A DNA stretch of 64,000 nucleotides from CAWGOF01 sp963824225 (lineage in GTDB: Bacteria; Acidobacteriota; Polarisedimenticolia; Polarisedimenticolales; Polarisedimenticolaceae). The position numbers and the translations under genes are program-made. The notes beneath the pieces are model-generated. The model saw only the letters and a program-made list of their open reading frames with translations. It did not search any database and was not told where the DNA came from. The stretch covers positions 310,001 through 374,000 of the forward strand of contig CAWGOF010000003.1 of NCBI GenBank assembly GCA_963824225.1, written 5' to 3'. Below are positions 20,385 to 30,088 of the stretch, piece after piece (positions within the stretch are counted from its first letter, which is position 1; every line of letters begins with the position of its first letter).

Positions 20385-21671
20385 CTACTTCAACGACTTG
20401 AGCAGGCTCTGGATCTGCGCGGCATCCGGCGCGTTCGGCGCGAGGCGCACGTACTCGGCGAGCTGCGTCTTGGCTCCCGCCGAGTCGCCCGCTTGGAGCA
20501 GCGCGTAGCCCAGCTGCTTTCGCGCCGGCGGGTAGTCGGGCTTCAGCTCGATCGAGCGCTTGAACGCGGCGATCGCCTTCTGCACATCCTCGTCGGATTT
20601 CTTGGGATTGTTCAGCGCGAGCGCGCCGATGTTGTAGAACACCTGCGGCGCCCGGGCCGGATCGAGCGTCACGACCTTCTGGAACGCCGCCTCGGACTTG
20701 TCGATCTTGCCGGTCTTGGCGTACAGCGCCCCCAGGGAGACCCAGGCGTCCGAGTCCTGGGGGTCGATCTGCGTGATCGACTCGTAGGCCACGATCGCGC
20801 CGGCCGTGTCGCCGTCCTCGGCCGCCAGCGACGCGATCTGGTGCACGACCTTCGTCTCGGTCGGAAACTGCACGCGCGCCGCCTCGAGCGCCGTCCTCGC
20901 CGCCGCGCGGTTCTCCTGCTCCACGTAGGCGCTGGCGAGGACCAGGTGGTTGTCGAGCCGGTCGGGCTCGAGCTCGACGGCACGCTGGGCCTCCACGATC
21001 GCCTCCTTGGGCTGATCGGTCTTCAACAGGACCTTGGCCAGCGTGCGATGGCGCTCCGGATCGTCGGGCTTCTCCTCGATCGCCTCGCGGAGCAGCGGAA
21101 CCGCGCCTTCCGAGTCGCCCGCCGCGGCGAGCGTCAGCGCTTCGTTCCACGAATCCTTCTGGGGCGTCGCCGCGGGCTGGCCGGCAGCCGCTGCCGCCGC
21201 CGCTGCGGCGGCATCGGCGGCGGCCTGGCGCTCGGTGGCCACCGCGTCCGCGCTCGACAGGGTGAGATCGATCGTCGCCACGCCGAGCGGTCGGATCGAC
21301 ACCGGCGGGATCGGCGAATCGAGCTTGATCTTCGTCGTATACGGCTCGCCCTGGAGGATCTTGTTCACGTTCCGGCTCTCGACGCGCATCGAGGTCGGCA
21401 CCCAGCCCGTCACGACGAGCTCGACCTTCCAGCGGTCGTCGGGCGTCGGGTTGAACATCCCGATGACGACGTACTTGCCCTTCTTGTTGGTCTTGCCTTC
21501 GTAGCTGGTGCCGCCGCCCATCGGGGTGAACCGCACGACCACGTTCTCGACCGGCTGGCCGCTCGCGTCGAGGACGGTGCCGTTGACGTCCGATGTGGCC
21601 GGGGGCGCGGGAACGGGCAGCGCAGCGGCCACGGCCAGGAGCACGACGATTCCGACGATTCGCAGTCGCAT
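20385..21671 (-). CDS. Secreted TPR protein with carboxypeptidase-regulatory-like domain
   Basis: A 428-residue exported protein. A signal peptide (about 1-26) is followed by a transthyretin-like domain (NGTVLDASGQPVENVVVRF and GKTNKKGKYVVIG, 30-130), a long alanine tract near 150-165, then at least six TPR-type helical hairpins (172-425), with repeats such as AIVEAQRAVELEPDRLDNH. Such proteins usually act as periplasmic scaffolds. It is transcribed ahead of pgeF with 4 nt spacing. The specific partner is unknown. Confidence 0.85.
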   Translation of the reverse strand: MRLRIVGIVVLLAVAAALPVPAPPATSDVNGTVLDASGQPVENVVVRFTPMGGGTSYEGKTNKKGKYVVIGMFNPTPDDRWKVELVVTGWVPTSMRVESRNVNKILQGEPYTTKIKLDSPIPPVSIRPLGVATIDLTLSSADAVATERQAAADAAAAAAAAAAGQPAATPQKDSWNEALTLAAAGDSEGAVPLLREAIEEKPDDPERHRTLAKVLLKTDQPKEAIVEAQRAVELEPDRLDNHLVLASAYVEQENRAAARTALEAARVQFPTETKVVHQIASLAAEDGDTAGAIVAYESITQIDPQDSDAWVSLGALYAKTGKIDKSEAAFQKVVTLDPARAPQVFYNIGALALNNPKKSDEDVQKAIAAFKRSIELKPDYPPARKQLGYALLQAGDSAGAKTQLAEYVRLAPNAPDAAQIQSLLKSLK

Positions 21672-21718
21672 GGCACGAAACCTCTCTCGGCGCCACGGGT
21701 TCCCGCGGGCTCGGCCGG

Positions 21719-21724
21719 ATTATA
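21719..21724 (-). promoter_or_regulatory. Perfect -10 box for the TPR-pgeF unit
   Basis: TATAAT on the minus strand, 47 nt before the TPR gene start. No matching -35 is visible. The same AT-rich patch reads TATACA on the plus strand, facing the thioesterase gene, so the gap may be a divergent promoter region. Confidence 0.35.
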
Positions 21725-21763
21725 CAATTCCGCGCCCTGCGCCCACGGGGGCTGGAGGAGACC

Positions 21764-22249
21764 GTGCCCCGACCGCCCGCTTCCCGCCTCGTCCGCCACT
21801 CGGTCGCCCAGATGACCGAGATCGTCCTCCCCGAGGACTCGAACGCCCACGGCTCGGTTTTCGGCGGCCGAGTCCTCGCCCTCGTCGACAAGTGTGCCGC
21901 CGTCGTCGCGCTCCGCCACGCCCGCTCGCCCGTCCTGACCGTCGCGCTCGGGCCGGTGTCGTTTCTCGCGCAGGTCCGCGTGGGCCACATTTTGACGCTC
22001 GAGGGACGGCTCAACGCAGTGTTCCGGTCGTCGATGGAGGTCGAGGTCACCGTGCACTCGGAGGACCCGGCCACCGGCGCGCGCCGGCTCACGACCCGCG
22101 CGCTCGTGATCTTCGTCGTCGTCGACGACGCAGGGAAGCCGACCGCCGCACCCGGCCTGCGGCTGCGGACCGCCGCCGAGCGCCGACGCGCCGCGGAAGC
22201 CCTGGCACGGCGCAAGGCGCTCCTCGCTGCGCGTCCGCGCCAGAGCTAA
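21764..22249 (+). CDS. Hotdog-fold acyl-CoA thioesterase
   Basis: A 161-residue cytoplasmic enzyme of the YciA/ACOT group that hydrolyses acyl-CoA. Signature: TEIVLPEDSNAHGSVFGGRVLALVD, with the conserved N-H-x-F/V-G-G element and catalytic Asp, then FLAQVRVGHILTLEG and VEVTVHSEDP. The GTG at 21764 has a GGAGGAG four nt upstream; the longer frame upstream overlaps the divergent TPR gene. The specificity cannot be told from sequence. Its stop overlaps that of the convergent Kelch gene. Confidence 0.9.
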   Translation: MPRPPASRLVRHSVAQMTEIVLPEDSNAHGSVFGGRVLALVDKCAAVVALRHARSPVLTVALGPVSFLAQVRVGHILTLEGRLNAVFRSSMEVEVTVHSEDPATGARRLTTRALVIFVVVDDAGKPTAAPGLRLRTAAERRRAAEALARRKALLAARPRQS

Positions 22250-25200
22250 GGCGAGATCCCGCGCACGAAGATCTCGTCGATCTGCACCTGGTCGAGCGTT
22301 TGGTGACCCGGGGTTCGATCCGTGTCGACCACCCGGATGGTGACCGTCCCTGCCGCTCCACCGGGAAACGCGCCCACGACGTCGAAGTCGGAACCGTCCA
22401 GGCTCAATATCGCGATCGGAGTGAACGTCGTCCCGTTCGTCGACCATTCGAAGCGGAAGTCGTCGCCGTCCGTCGAGACGCTCCGAGCACCTTCGACGTG
22501 CAGCTCGCGCGTGGTCGCGGCCGAAACGTTGAACGTCCAGCGATGCTCGAGCAGGCTGAACCGATTCGCCGGATTCCCGCCGCTGAGAACCTCTGCGATC
22601 GTCTGGACGGAATCGTCGGATGTCTCAACGTCGACGAGTGTGCCCGCGACGGTTCCGGTTACCGGGACCTGGCTCGTCGCGTGGGAGTTGACGACGCTGA
22701 GCCCCGTGCAGGCTCCAGCGTCCGTATTCACACGCGCGCTCTCGTCCGACCGCAGGCCGAGCGACCCGAGGCCGCAATCGTAGTTCTGGGCTTGGACCAG
22801 GTAGGCAAAGCCGTCGCCCGGAGGAGGAACGGTGCCGTCCGCCACGCTCGTTCCCGTGATCCCTTGCTGGAAGCACGCTCCGTAGTGCCCCGGCCCCGTT
22901 CCCGAGATCAGCGCTCGACTGATGGCGTACGAGTCGCTGGTTGCATTCGGACTCCACGACAGGACGATCGAGGAGCCGCTCTTCGCTGCGACGAGCCCCA
23001 CCACCTCGGCCGGATCGCGATCGTTCGGGTCGAGCGGCTGGCAGTCGCACGCATCGCCTGCGCCGTCGCCATCGCCGTCGTTCGGAGGGCTGTTGGCGAC
23101 GCTGGGACAGTTGTCGCACAGATCGCCGACCCCTTCGCCGTCGGTGTCGAGCTGCGCGGGGTTGGCCACCGTCGGGCAGTTGTCGCACTCATCCCCGACC
23201 CTTTCGCCGTCGGTGTCGAGCTGAGCGGGGTTGGCCACCGTCGGGCAGTTGTCGATTCTCTCGCAGAAGCCATCCTGATCCAGATCGCTCGCCGTGCCCT
23301 CGAGCGGACACGGATCGCAGGCATCGCCGAACGCATCGCCGTCCACGTTCTGCTGGTCCGGGTTTGCGACCGTTGGACAGTTGTCGGCGCCGGCACAGAT
23401 TAAATCCAGGTCCTCGTCGCCCGCGGCTGAGATCGGGCACCCGTCGCACGCTCCAACCTGGCCATCGAGATCCCAATCGGCCAGGTACCGCCCGCCGTTC
23501 AGGCCGTTCCAGACGAACACCTCGCCGTCGATCCACACCGAGTGCCGTGCGAAATCGGGCGCGCCGATGTTGCTCACCGGGGTCCACGTGTCGGTGACTG
23601 CGTCGTAACGCGCCCCGCCCATCCCGGGCCGGTCCCGCTTCGTCGAGGGCACGACGATCTGCGCCCCTGTCCATACCCCCCCGAACATGATGTCCTCAGG
23701 CTGACCGACGTCGCTGATCGGACTCCACTGATCCGCCACGGGATCGTAACGGCCGCCGTCCCAACAGCACCCGACCGCCACCATGGAGCTACCGGTCCAT
23801 CCGGCCGTCGGATGGTCGGACATCAGCGGCACTCCGACCGTCGACATCGGCAGCCACGAGTCGGTTGCCGGATCGTAACGGCCGCCGGTCACCATGTTTC
23901 GCGGCGGGTTATCGCTCCACCCGCCCCAGATCAGCATCCGGGATCCGGTCCAAACGGCGACGTGCCTCATGCGCTTCGCGGGAGCACCGAGGATCGAGGT
24001 CGGTTGCCATGTATCGGTCACGGGATCATAGCGGCCACCTGTGACAACTTCGCCGCTCGCATCGATCCCGCCCCACACGATCAGCTCCGTGCCTGCCCAA
24101 ACTGCGGTGTGACTGCCGCGCCCGGCGGGCGCACCGACCGTCGACATGGCCTCCCACTGGTCTGTCGTTGGATCGTACCGCCCTCCGGTGTTGAAGTAGG
24201 CGCTGCCCGAGCAGCCCCCGGTTCCGCCGCCCCAAATGACCGCTCGGTCGCCGGTCCAGACGGAGGTATGAACATTGCGCGGCGTCGGTGCGTTGGTGTC
24301 GGACATCGCGGTCCAAGCATCGAGCAACGGGTCGTAGCGCTTGCCAGAGCCGGAGACGCCGCAGAACACCATGTTGCCGCCCCATGCGATAACGTGCGTG
24401 CCGGTCCAGACGAGCGGGGCTGGATGCGGATGCCCGTCGCCAAGTGACATCGGCGTCCATGTGTCGCTCAGCGGATCGTACCGCCCGCCGTTCTGTTCCC
24501 CCCATACGAGCATCCGGTCACCGGTCCATGCAGACGCGAGAGCCGCCATCGGCGACGGCGCGCCGGTTGTCGCCGTAGGCGCCCAGGTATCCGCCATGGG
24601 GTCGTACAATCCTCCGGTAGAGAGTCGAACAAGGCTGATACCTCCCCAGACGATCATCTTCGTTCCGGTCCACACGGCTGCGGCGGCGTTGCGGGCCACT
24701 GGCGCACCGGAGGTCGTCATCGTCTCCCAAAGGTCGAGGATCGGGTCGTACCGCCCCCCCGTCGAGACGAGTTCACCCGATTGGCCGCCCCAGACGACCA
24801 TCCTCTGACCCGTCCAGATCGCAACATGACCCGTGCGTCCTGACGGCGCGCCGGTTGTCGTCATCGGCTCCCAATGGTCGAGGACGGGGTCGTAGCGCCC
24901 TCCGGTGTTGGAGTCGGTCGTGTCGCCGCCCCAAATCACCATGCGGTCGCCGGTCCAAACGGCGGTGTGGTGTCCCCGTGGCGTGGGGGCTCCCGACGTC
25001 GTGAGCGGCGTCCACAGGTTCGTCGTGGGATCAAATGCGGCGCCGGTGTTCACCCGGAAACCCGTACCCGCAGAGGACCCGCCCCAGACGATCATCTTCG
25101 AGCCGGTCCAAACAGCGCTGTGATTGTTCGTTTGCGGGGCGTTCGTTTCGGAAACCGGCGTCCAGGAATCCGTGACCGGATCGTACCTTCCTCCGCCGAG

Positions 25201-26007
25201 GACTAACGGCGCGCAACACGATTTATGCACCCCCCAAACGATCATCTCGTTTCCGGTCCACACCGCGCTTGAGACCGCCGCCGGGAACCCGACATCGCTC
25301 ATGCGGGTCCACGAGTCCGTCAGTGGGTCGTAACGCGAACCCGAAAGAACAGGCAAGTTCTCGCTGGACCCGCCGACGATGAGAAACAACGAGCCTGACC
25401 ACACCGAGCTGGCCCGCTGCCGTGGCGTCGGGACATCGTCGAGCGAGCCGTTGAGCCATGAATCGTCGGGAGGGCAGGAACCCGCAGCGACCCGTGACGG
25501 AGGCAGACGGAACCCTGGGTCCGCCACCGTTGCAACCTGATCCGTTGCCCGAGGCCCTTCGTCCTTCGACACGCTTGTCGAGGACGCGCCTTCGCGGAAG
25601 TTGTCGGTCAGCCGTCGCGCAAGGGATGGTCGGGCGAAGCATTCGAGCACAAGCGCGGGATCGTGATCGAGCGCCTCGTAGATCTCCTCGAGCCGCTCGG
25701 GGTACCGCGTGCGGGACGCGATCCGCTCGATCTCGTGCTCGACCGCCGCGCTCGTGATGGGTGTGTGCCAGCGGGTCGCGAGCTCGTCCTCACGGGCGAG
25801 ATGCTGTCGGACGATCGACTCGAGCGCGGCTCGCGGCACCGCTTGCTCGAACGGCCGGGTCGCACCGACGCGGTACTTGTAGTAGACGCGCTCGATCGCT
25901 TCCTGGGCCGCGACGCGCTCGTCGAACGTGAGGTCGCGGGCGAGAGCAGGAACGCTGAGCAGTGCGACGACGAGGGTCGAGATGAGTCCGGGCGACGAGC
26001 ACCGCAT
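22246..26007 (-). CDS. Secreted Kelch-propeller / TSP3-repeat protein
   Basis: A 1253-residue exported protein. After a signal peptide (about 1-24) comes a helical module (25-140) with ERVYYKYRVGATRPFEQAV and TRYPERLEEIYEALDHDPAL, resembling the SurA/parvulin N-terminal region found on other Kelch proteins. About 14 Kelch units of 40-45 residues follow (consensus GGRYDPxTDxWxPM, then AVWTGxxMIVWGG), enough for two propellers. Then come TSP3 repeats, an FN3-like module (WSPNATSDSYAISRAL) and a C-terminal jelly-roll-like domain. The start at 26007 has AAGGGGG upstream. It is probably a Ca-binding surface or extracellular protein of unknown ligand. Confidence 0.88.
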   Translation of the reverse strand: MRCSSPGLISTLVVALLSVPALARDLTFDERVAAQEAIERVYYKYRVGATRPFEQAVPRAALESIVRQHLAREDELATRWHTPITSAAVEHEIERIASRTRYPERLEEIYEALDHDPALVLECFARPSLARRLTDNFREGASSTSVSKDEGPRATDQVATVADPGFRLPPSRVAAGSCPPDDSWLNGSLDDVPTPRQRASSVWSGSLFLIVGGSSENLPVLSGSRYDPLTDSWTRMSDVGFPAAVSSAVWTGNEMIVWGVHKSCCAPLVLGGGRYDPVTDSWTPVSETNAPQTNNHSAVWTGSKMIVWGGSSAGTGFRVNTGAAFDPTTNLWTPLTTSGAPTPRGHHTAVWTGDRMVIWGGDTTDSNTGGRYDPVLDHWEPMTTTGAPSGRTGHVAIWTGQRMVVWGGQSGELVSTGGRYDPILDLWETMTTSGAPVARNAAAAVWTGTKMIVWGGISLVRLSTGGLYDPMADTWAPTATTGAPSPMAALASAWTGDRMLVWGEQNGGRYDPLSDTWTPMSLGDGHPHPAPLVWTGTHVIAWGGNMVFCGVSGSGKRYDPLLDAWTAMSDTNAPTPRNVHTSVWTGDRAVIWGGGTGGCSGSAYFNTGGRYDPTTDQWEAMSTVGAPAGRGSHTAVWAGTELIVWGGIDASGEVVTGGRYDPVTDTWQPTSILGAPAKRMRHVAVWTGSRMLIWGGWSDNPPRNMVTGGRYDPATDSWLPMSTVGVPLMSDHPTAGWTGSSMVAVGCCWDGGRYDPVADQWSPISDVGQPEDIMFGGVWTGAQIVVPSTKRDRPGMGGARYDAVTDTWTPVSNIGAPDFARHSVWIDGEVFVWNGLNGGRYLADWDLDGQVGACDGCPISAAGDEDLDLICAGADNCPTVANPDQQNVDGDAFGDACDPCPLEGTASDLDQDGFCERIDNCPTVANPAQLDTDGERVGDECDNCPTVANPAQLDTDGEGVGDLCDNCPSVANSPPNDGDGDGAGDACDCQPLDPNDRDPAEVVGLVAAKSGSSIVLSWSPNATSDSYAISRALISGTGPGHYGACFQQGITGTSVADGTVPPPGDGFAYLVQAQNYDCGLGSLGLRSDESARVNTDAGACTGLSVVNSHATSQVPVTGTVAGTLVDVETSDDSVQTIAEVLSGGNPANRFSLLEHRWTFNVSAATTRELHVEGARSVSTDGDDFRFEWSTNGTTFTPIAILSLDGSDFDVVGAFPGGAAGTVTIRVVDTDRTPGHQTLDQVQIDEIFVRGISP
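23092..23300 (-). repeat. Tandem 69-bp TSP3 repeats inside the Kelch gene
   Basis: Units of 69 bp (23 codons) encode ANPAQLDTDGExVGDxCDNCP-type calcium-binding loops. Two adjacent units share a nearly identical stretch beginning at 23161 and 23230, implying recent duplication by slippage or unequal exchange. A third, more diverged unit precedes them. Confidence 0.75.
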
Positions 26008-26152
26008 GAGGCCCCCTTCCCGTGCTGCCAACCCGTTACGTACTTTGAACTCGTGGGTCCGTCAACGAGTTTCGAACGCGACCCTGCGCCTACTTTCTTG
26101 ACCCTCACGCACCTACCGTAATTGCGTGGTCGAAGGGGCAACGAGAATTCGG

Positions 26153-27322
26153 TCATGTGCGATCCGGGGCCAGCACCCTTCCCTTTCCGCCACATTCTTG
26201 GCACTCGATCTCCAGAATCGACGAGAGCCCCGGCCCCTGGCGCTCGCGGGTCATCTCGAGCAGCTCCAGGTCGCTCAGACCTACGATCCGCGTCCGCGCG
26301 GTGTCCCGTTCGAGCTGGGAGGCGAGCGTTGCCACGCAATGTTCGATCGACGTTCGATCGCGGACGGAGACCCAGTCCACGACAATCGCTCCGCCGAGGT
26401 CTCTCAGGCGTAGCTGGCGCGGGATCTCCCGTGCCGCTTCGACGTTCGCTTGCGCGGGCGCTCCTGACCCGCTGTCGACGTCGATGCTGACGAGGGCCGT
26501 CGTCTCCTCGATCGTCAGCGTGCCGCCGGACGAAAGGGGCACGCGGGGAGCGAGCGCCTCGATCACCGCAGCGTGGATCTCTTCCTCGTAGAGTCTCCCG
26601 GCGCCCGGCACGAACCGCATTCGTCCGGTCAGATCGGGCGCCGCTGCGAGACGCTCGAGGATCGCTTCGCGCAGCTCGAGGTCGTCGACCACGATCTCCT
26701 CGAGCTGGTCGCTTGGAGGTGCGTCGCGCAGGGCGCTCTCGAGCAGATCGGGCTCGCGGTGGAGAACCGCGGGGGGACCCGCCTCGAGACCGCCGCCCGC
26801 GATCTCACGCCAGCGCTCGAGAAGACGCAGCGCCTCGTCCCGCACCGTGCGCTCCTCGACGGCGACCGACGGGGCGCGGACGATCCACCCGCCGCCTGAA
26901 GGCGCATCGAGGCGCTCGACGAGTGTCGTCAGGCGGTCTCTCGTCCGGTCGTCCTTCACCCGCCGCGACACGGCACGGGTCGACCTCGTCGCATCGAGGA
27001 CGAGGTAGCGACCGACGAGTTGGATTCGCCGGGTCAGCTCGGCGAGCTTGTCTCGCCGCGCCACACGCCGCACCTGGACCGCGATCGTCTGCCCCGCCCG
27101 GAGGGTGGCTCCCGGTTCGAGCCAGCCCGTGCCGTTGTTGCCCAGATCGACGAACCCGGCGCCGTGCGTGACATGCACGACGCGTCCGCGAGCGATCCGT
27201 CCGCGGCCGATCCTGTCGCTCGAGTCCTCGACGTCGAGCGCGACGATCTGGCCGTCCTCGCGCAGCGCGGCCCAGGAGCGTCCGCGCGCGCGGCTAAGCC
27301 AGAGCGCCGTGGGCCTCGACAC
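26153..27322 (-). CDS. rng: Ribonuclease E/G family endoribonuclease
   Basis: About 389 residues, RNase G-sized, acting in rRNA 5'-end maturation and mRNA decay. It has an S1-like segment (GRVVHVTHGAGFVDLG), the catalytic Asp loop VSIDVDSGSG, the second metal Asp in DLGGAIVVDWV, and a zinc-link CQECGGKGRV near the C-terminus. No long RNase E scaffold tail is present. The start is uncertain: GTG at 27322, which overlaps the upstream radical SAM gene by 29 nt, is my choice because the conserved region begins soon after. The order radical SAM/DUF2344 then rng is widespread. Confidence 0.88.
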   Translation of the reverse strand: MSRPTALWLSRARGRSWAALREDGQIVALDVEDSSDRIGRGRIARGRVVHVTHGAGFVDLGNNGTGWLEPGATLRAGQTIAVQVRRVARRDKLAELTRRIQLVGRYLVLDATRSTRAVSRRVKDDRTRDRLTTLVERLDAPSGGGWIVRAPSVAVEERTVRDEALRLLERWREIAGGGLEAGPPAVLHREPDLLESALRDAPPSDQLEEIVVDDLELREAILERLAAAPDLTGRMRFVPGAGRLYEEEIHAAVIEALAPRVPLSSGGTLTIEETTALVSIDVDSGSGAPAQANVEAAREIPRQLRLRDLGGAIVVDWVSVRDRTSIEHCVATLASQLERDTARTRIVGLSDLELLEMTRERQGPGLSSILEIECQECGGKGRVLAPDRT

Positions 27323-29993
27323 GACCGGTCGCGGCCGGCTCGAAGAGCGGCCCGACGAGCTCGTCGCCTCGGCCGACGAGCAACTCCTCGCGCACGATCC
27401 CGTCCCGCGAAGGGTCGCGGCCGAGGAGCAACGCCAGGACCTCCTCGGGCCGCACGGAGGCACCGCTCGGCCGCAGCACGAGCGTCATCTCCACCTCGCC
27501 GCGATCGAGCGCCCGCAGATCGAGCAGCTCGGTCGTCAGATCGAACGTCCGCTCGCCGCCGTCCTTCGTCGGACGGCGTACCTCGAGCGGGCCCTGCGAT
27601 CGGAGCGCGGCGATCGCTTCGCCCGGATCGACACCGCTCCCCAGGGGCGCGCGGAACCGCACGGCACGGATCGCCTCGGTGATCGGCCCCACGGCGCTTT
27701 CGATCTCGCGGAGCCCGAGACAGGTCATTCCTGCGGGGAGCACCGCATCGATCCGCGCGCGCATGTTTTGGACGTCGAGGCGCTCGAACGACTCGAAGTC
27801 GACGTACTCGGCCTCGGACGCGATCCCCACCGACAGCGCGGGGCCGAAGCTCACGCGGGGCTTCGGGTTGAACCCGCTCGAGTACACGAGCTCGATCTCG
27901 GCACGCCTGAGCGCCCGCAGCACGAGACGCGTCAGGTCGAGATGCCCGAGGTAGCGCATGCGCCCGGGCTTCGTGAACCGTGCGCGGTACCTGTACTTCG
28001 GCCGCGCCGGCTCGGGCGCGGGCCCGGGCTCGCGGGCGATCGCCGCCGGCGCGTGCTCGACCGGTACGCCCGGTCCGGGGGCCACGGGCGTGGCGAGGAC
28101 CGGCAGGTCGCTGCGCAGCTCTCGGCCGGTCGTCTCGGCGACGATCCCCTTGACGCAGTCCCGGGCGAACGGTGCGCAGCCGTGGCAATCGGTCGGGCCG
28201 CACACGGTCAGCGTCGCCGCCTCGAGCGCGCGCTCGAGCTCGAGCGCGAGCCACTTGCGGTTGACGCGCGAGTGCACGACGTGCCACGGCAGCGGAGCTT
28301 TCGGGTCGAGGTCGGTGTACGCGTAGCGCTCGGCGTCGACGCCGCACTCCTCGAACGCGCGGCGCCACGCGTCGGCCTGGAACATCTCGCCCCAGCCGTC
28401 GAACCGTGCGCCGTTGCGCCACGCTGTCTCGAGCACGGCGCCGAGCGCCCGATCGCCGCGCGAGAACACACCCTCGAGAAAGCTCGTCACGCCGTCGTGG
28501 TGCTTGAACTTCACGCCGCGGCCGACGCGCGCGGCGATCCGGTCGTGCTTGCGCTTCAGGTTGTCGAGGCGGTCCATGCCCAGCCACTGGAACGGCGTCT
28601 CGGGCTTGGGGATGAACGACGAGGCCGACATCGTCACGAGCGGGCCCTTCGTCCGGCCGCGCACGCGCCGGCCGATCGCCGCGATCGCGTGCGCCAGGTC
28701 GACCATCGCGTCGACGTCCGCGTCGGTCTCGGTCGGCAGACCGATCATGAAGTACAGCTTGACGTGGTCCCAGCCGGCCTCGAACGCCAGGCGGCAGGCG
28801 GTCAGGATCTGCTCCTCGCTCAGGTTCTTGTTGACCACGTCGCGCATGCGCTGCGTGCCGGCCTCGGGCGCGATCGTGAACCCCGACTTGCGCACGCGCC
28901 GCACCTCGCGGGCCAGCTCGGGCGTGATCGTCGACGCGTGCATCGAGGACAGCGAGATCGACACCTTGCGCGACTCGAACCGGTCCATCAGGTCGAGCAT
29001 CACCGGCTGAATCGAGCCGTACTCGCCGGTGTTGAGCGACGACAGCGAGAACTCGTCGTACCCGGTGGCCCGGACCGAGCGGATCACCGTGTCGCGCACC
29101 TGGTTCGGGTCGCGCTCGCGCGTCGGACGGTACACGTAGCCGGCCTGGCAGAACCGGCAGCCGACCGGGCAGCCGCGCATCACCTCGACCGAGATGCGAT
29201 CGTGGACGATCTCGCCGTGAGGCACGATGATCCGGTCGGGGAACGGGTACTGATCGAGGTCCATCAGGATCCGCCGCATCACCGGGTACGGCGCGTCGCC
29301 GATCGGCTCGGGGATCAACAGGCCGTGCGCCGGATGCGGGCGCGCGGTGTACAGCGCGGGCGCGTAGATCCCCTCGATCCGAGCGACCTCGCGCACGATC
29401 GTCGCGCGGTCCTGACCGCTCCGGCGCAGCTCCTTCAGCCGGTCGAGGAACTCGGGGATCATCTCCTCGCCGTCGCCGACGAACACGAGGTCGACGAACT
29501 CGGCGAGCGGCTCGACGTTGAACACGACCGGACCGCCGACGACGACGAGCGGATCGCGCTCCGCGCGGTCCGCCGAGCGCAGCGGGATCCCGCCGAGGTC
29601 CAGCATCTCGAGCACGTTCGTGAACGTCATCTCGTACTGCAGCGAGAAGCCGACGACGTCGAACGAGCGGAGCGGCGTACCGGTCTCGAGGCTCGAGAGC
29701 GGGATCTTCTCGCGGCGCAGGGCGTCGGCCAGGTCGGGCCACGGACAGAACACGCGCTCGGCCGCCGTGTCCGGCCGCTCGTTGAGCAGCGAGTACAGGA
29801 TCCGATACCCCAGGTGCGACATCCCGATCTCGTACACATCAGGGAACGCCAGGGCGAACGTGACGTCGACGCTCGCGTGGTCCTTGACGATCTCGTTCCA
29901 TTCGCCGCCGATGTAGCGCGACGGGCGCTCGACCGAGCCGAGCAGCCGGTCGAGGGCCGCGTCCTGGCGTGGGCCGAGCCGCGCGGTCGACAT
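27294..29993 (-). CDS. Radical SAM protein (TIGR03960 type) fused to DUF2344 (TIGR03936)
   Basis: An 899-residue cytoplasmic protein. The N-terminal two thirds is a YgiQ-like radical SAM protein with a B12-binding-like region (GFSLQYEMTFTNVLEML, VVVGGPVVFN) and the [4Fe-4S] motif RGCPVGCRFCQAG (CX3CX2C). The C-terminal part (from about 645) is DUF2344: YRARFTKPGRMRYLGHLDL and YSSGFNPKPRVSFGPALSVG. In many bacteria these are two genes next to rng. The ATG at 29993 has CAGGAG 7 nt upstream. The reaction is unknown; RNA modification is a guess from the neighbourhood. Confidence 0.9.
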   Translation of the reverse strand: MSTARLGPRQDAALDRLLGSVERPSRYIGGEWNEIVKDHASVDVTFALAFPDVYEIGMSHLGYRILYSLLNERPDTAAERVFCPWPDLADALRREKIPLSSLETGTPLRSFDVVGFSLQYEMTFTNVLEMLDLGGIPLRSADRAERDPLVVVGGPVVFNVEPLAEFVDLVFVGDGEEMIPEFLDRLKELRRSGQDRATIVREVARIEGIYAPALYTARPHPAHGLLIPEPIGDAPYPVMRRILMDLDQYPFPDRIIVPHGEIVHDRISVEVMRGCPVGCRFCQAGYVYRPTRERDPNQVRDTVIRSVRATGYDEFSLSSLNTGEYGSIQPVMLDLMDRFESRKVSISLSSMHASTITPELAREVRRVRKSGFTIAPEAGTQRMRDVVNKNLSEEQILTACRLAFEAGWDHVKLYFMIGLPTETDADVDAMVDLAHAIAAIGRRVRGRTKGPLVTMSASSFIPKPETPFQWLGMDRLDNLKRKHDRIAARVGRGVKFKHHDGVTSFLEGVFSRGDRALGAVLETAWRNGARFDGWGEMFQADAWRRAFEECGVDAERYAYTDLDPKAPLPWHVVHSRVNRKWLALELERALEAATLTVCGPTDCHGCAPFARDCVKGIVAETTGRELRSDLPVLATPVAPGPGVPVEHAPAAIAREPGPAPEPARPKYRYRARFTKPGRMRYLGHLDLTRLVLRALRRAEIELVYSSGFNPKPRVSFGPALSVGIASEAEYVDFESFERLDVQNMRARIDAVLPAGMTCLGLREIESAVGPITEAIRAVRFRAPLGSGVDPGEAIAALRSQGPLEVRRPTKDGGERTFDLTTELLDLRALDRGEVEMTLVLRPSGASVRPEEVLALLLGRDPSRDGIVREELLVGRGDELVGPLFEPAATGRVEAHGALA

Positions 29994-30026
29994 ACGGGGT
30001 CTCCTGGGAAAGTCTTCGACCGCCCC

Positions 30027-30055
30027 AGTGTACCGCGCCCGGTGTTCGAGGTCAG
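30027..30055 (-). promoter_or_regulatory. Candidate promoter of the radical SAM-rng unit
   Basis: On the minus strand CTGACC (30050-30055), 17 nt, TACACT (30027-30032), in the 95-nt gap after rodA and about 34 nt before the radical SAM start. Confidence 0.4.
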
Positions 30056-30088
30056 GGGCCGTCGACGCCCGGTGGGCGCGGTCGACGG

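Noticed and set aside
26037..26065. TTGACG with TACGTA upstream of the Kelch gene as a promoter
   Set aside because: The -35 is good but the -10 matches the consensus at only two positions, so I left it out of the features.
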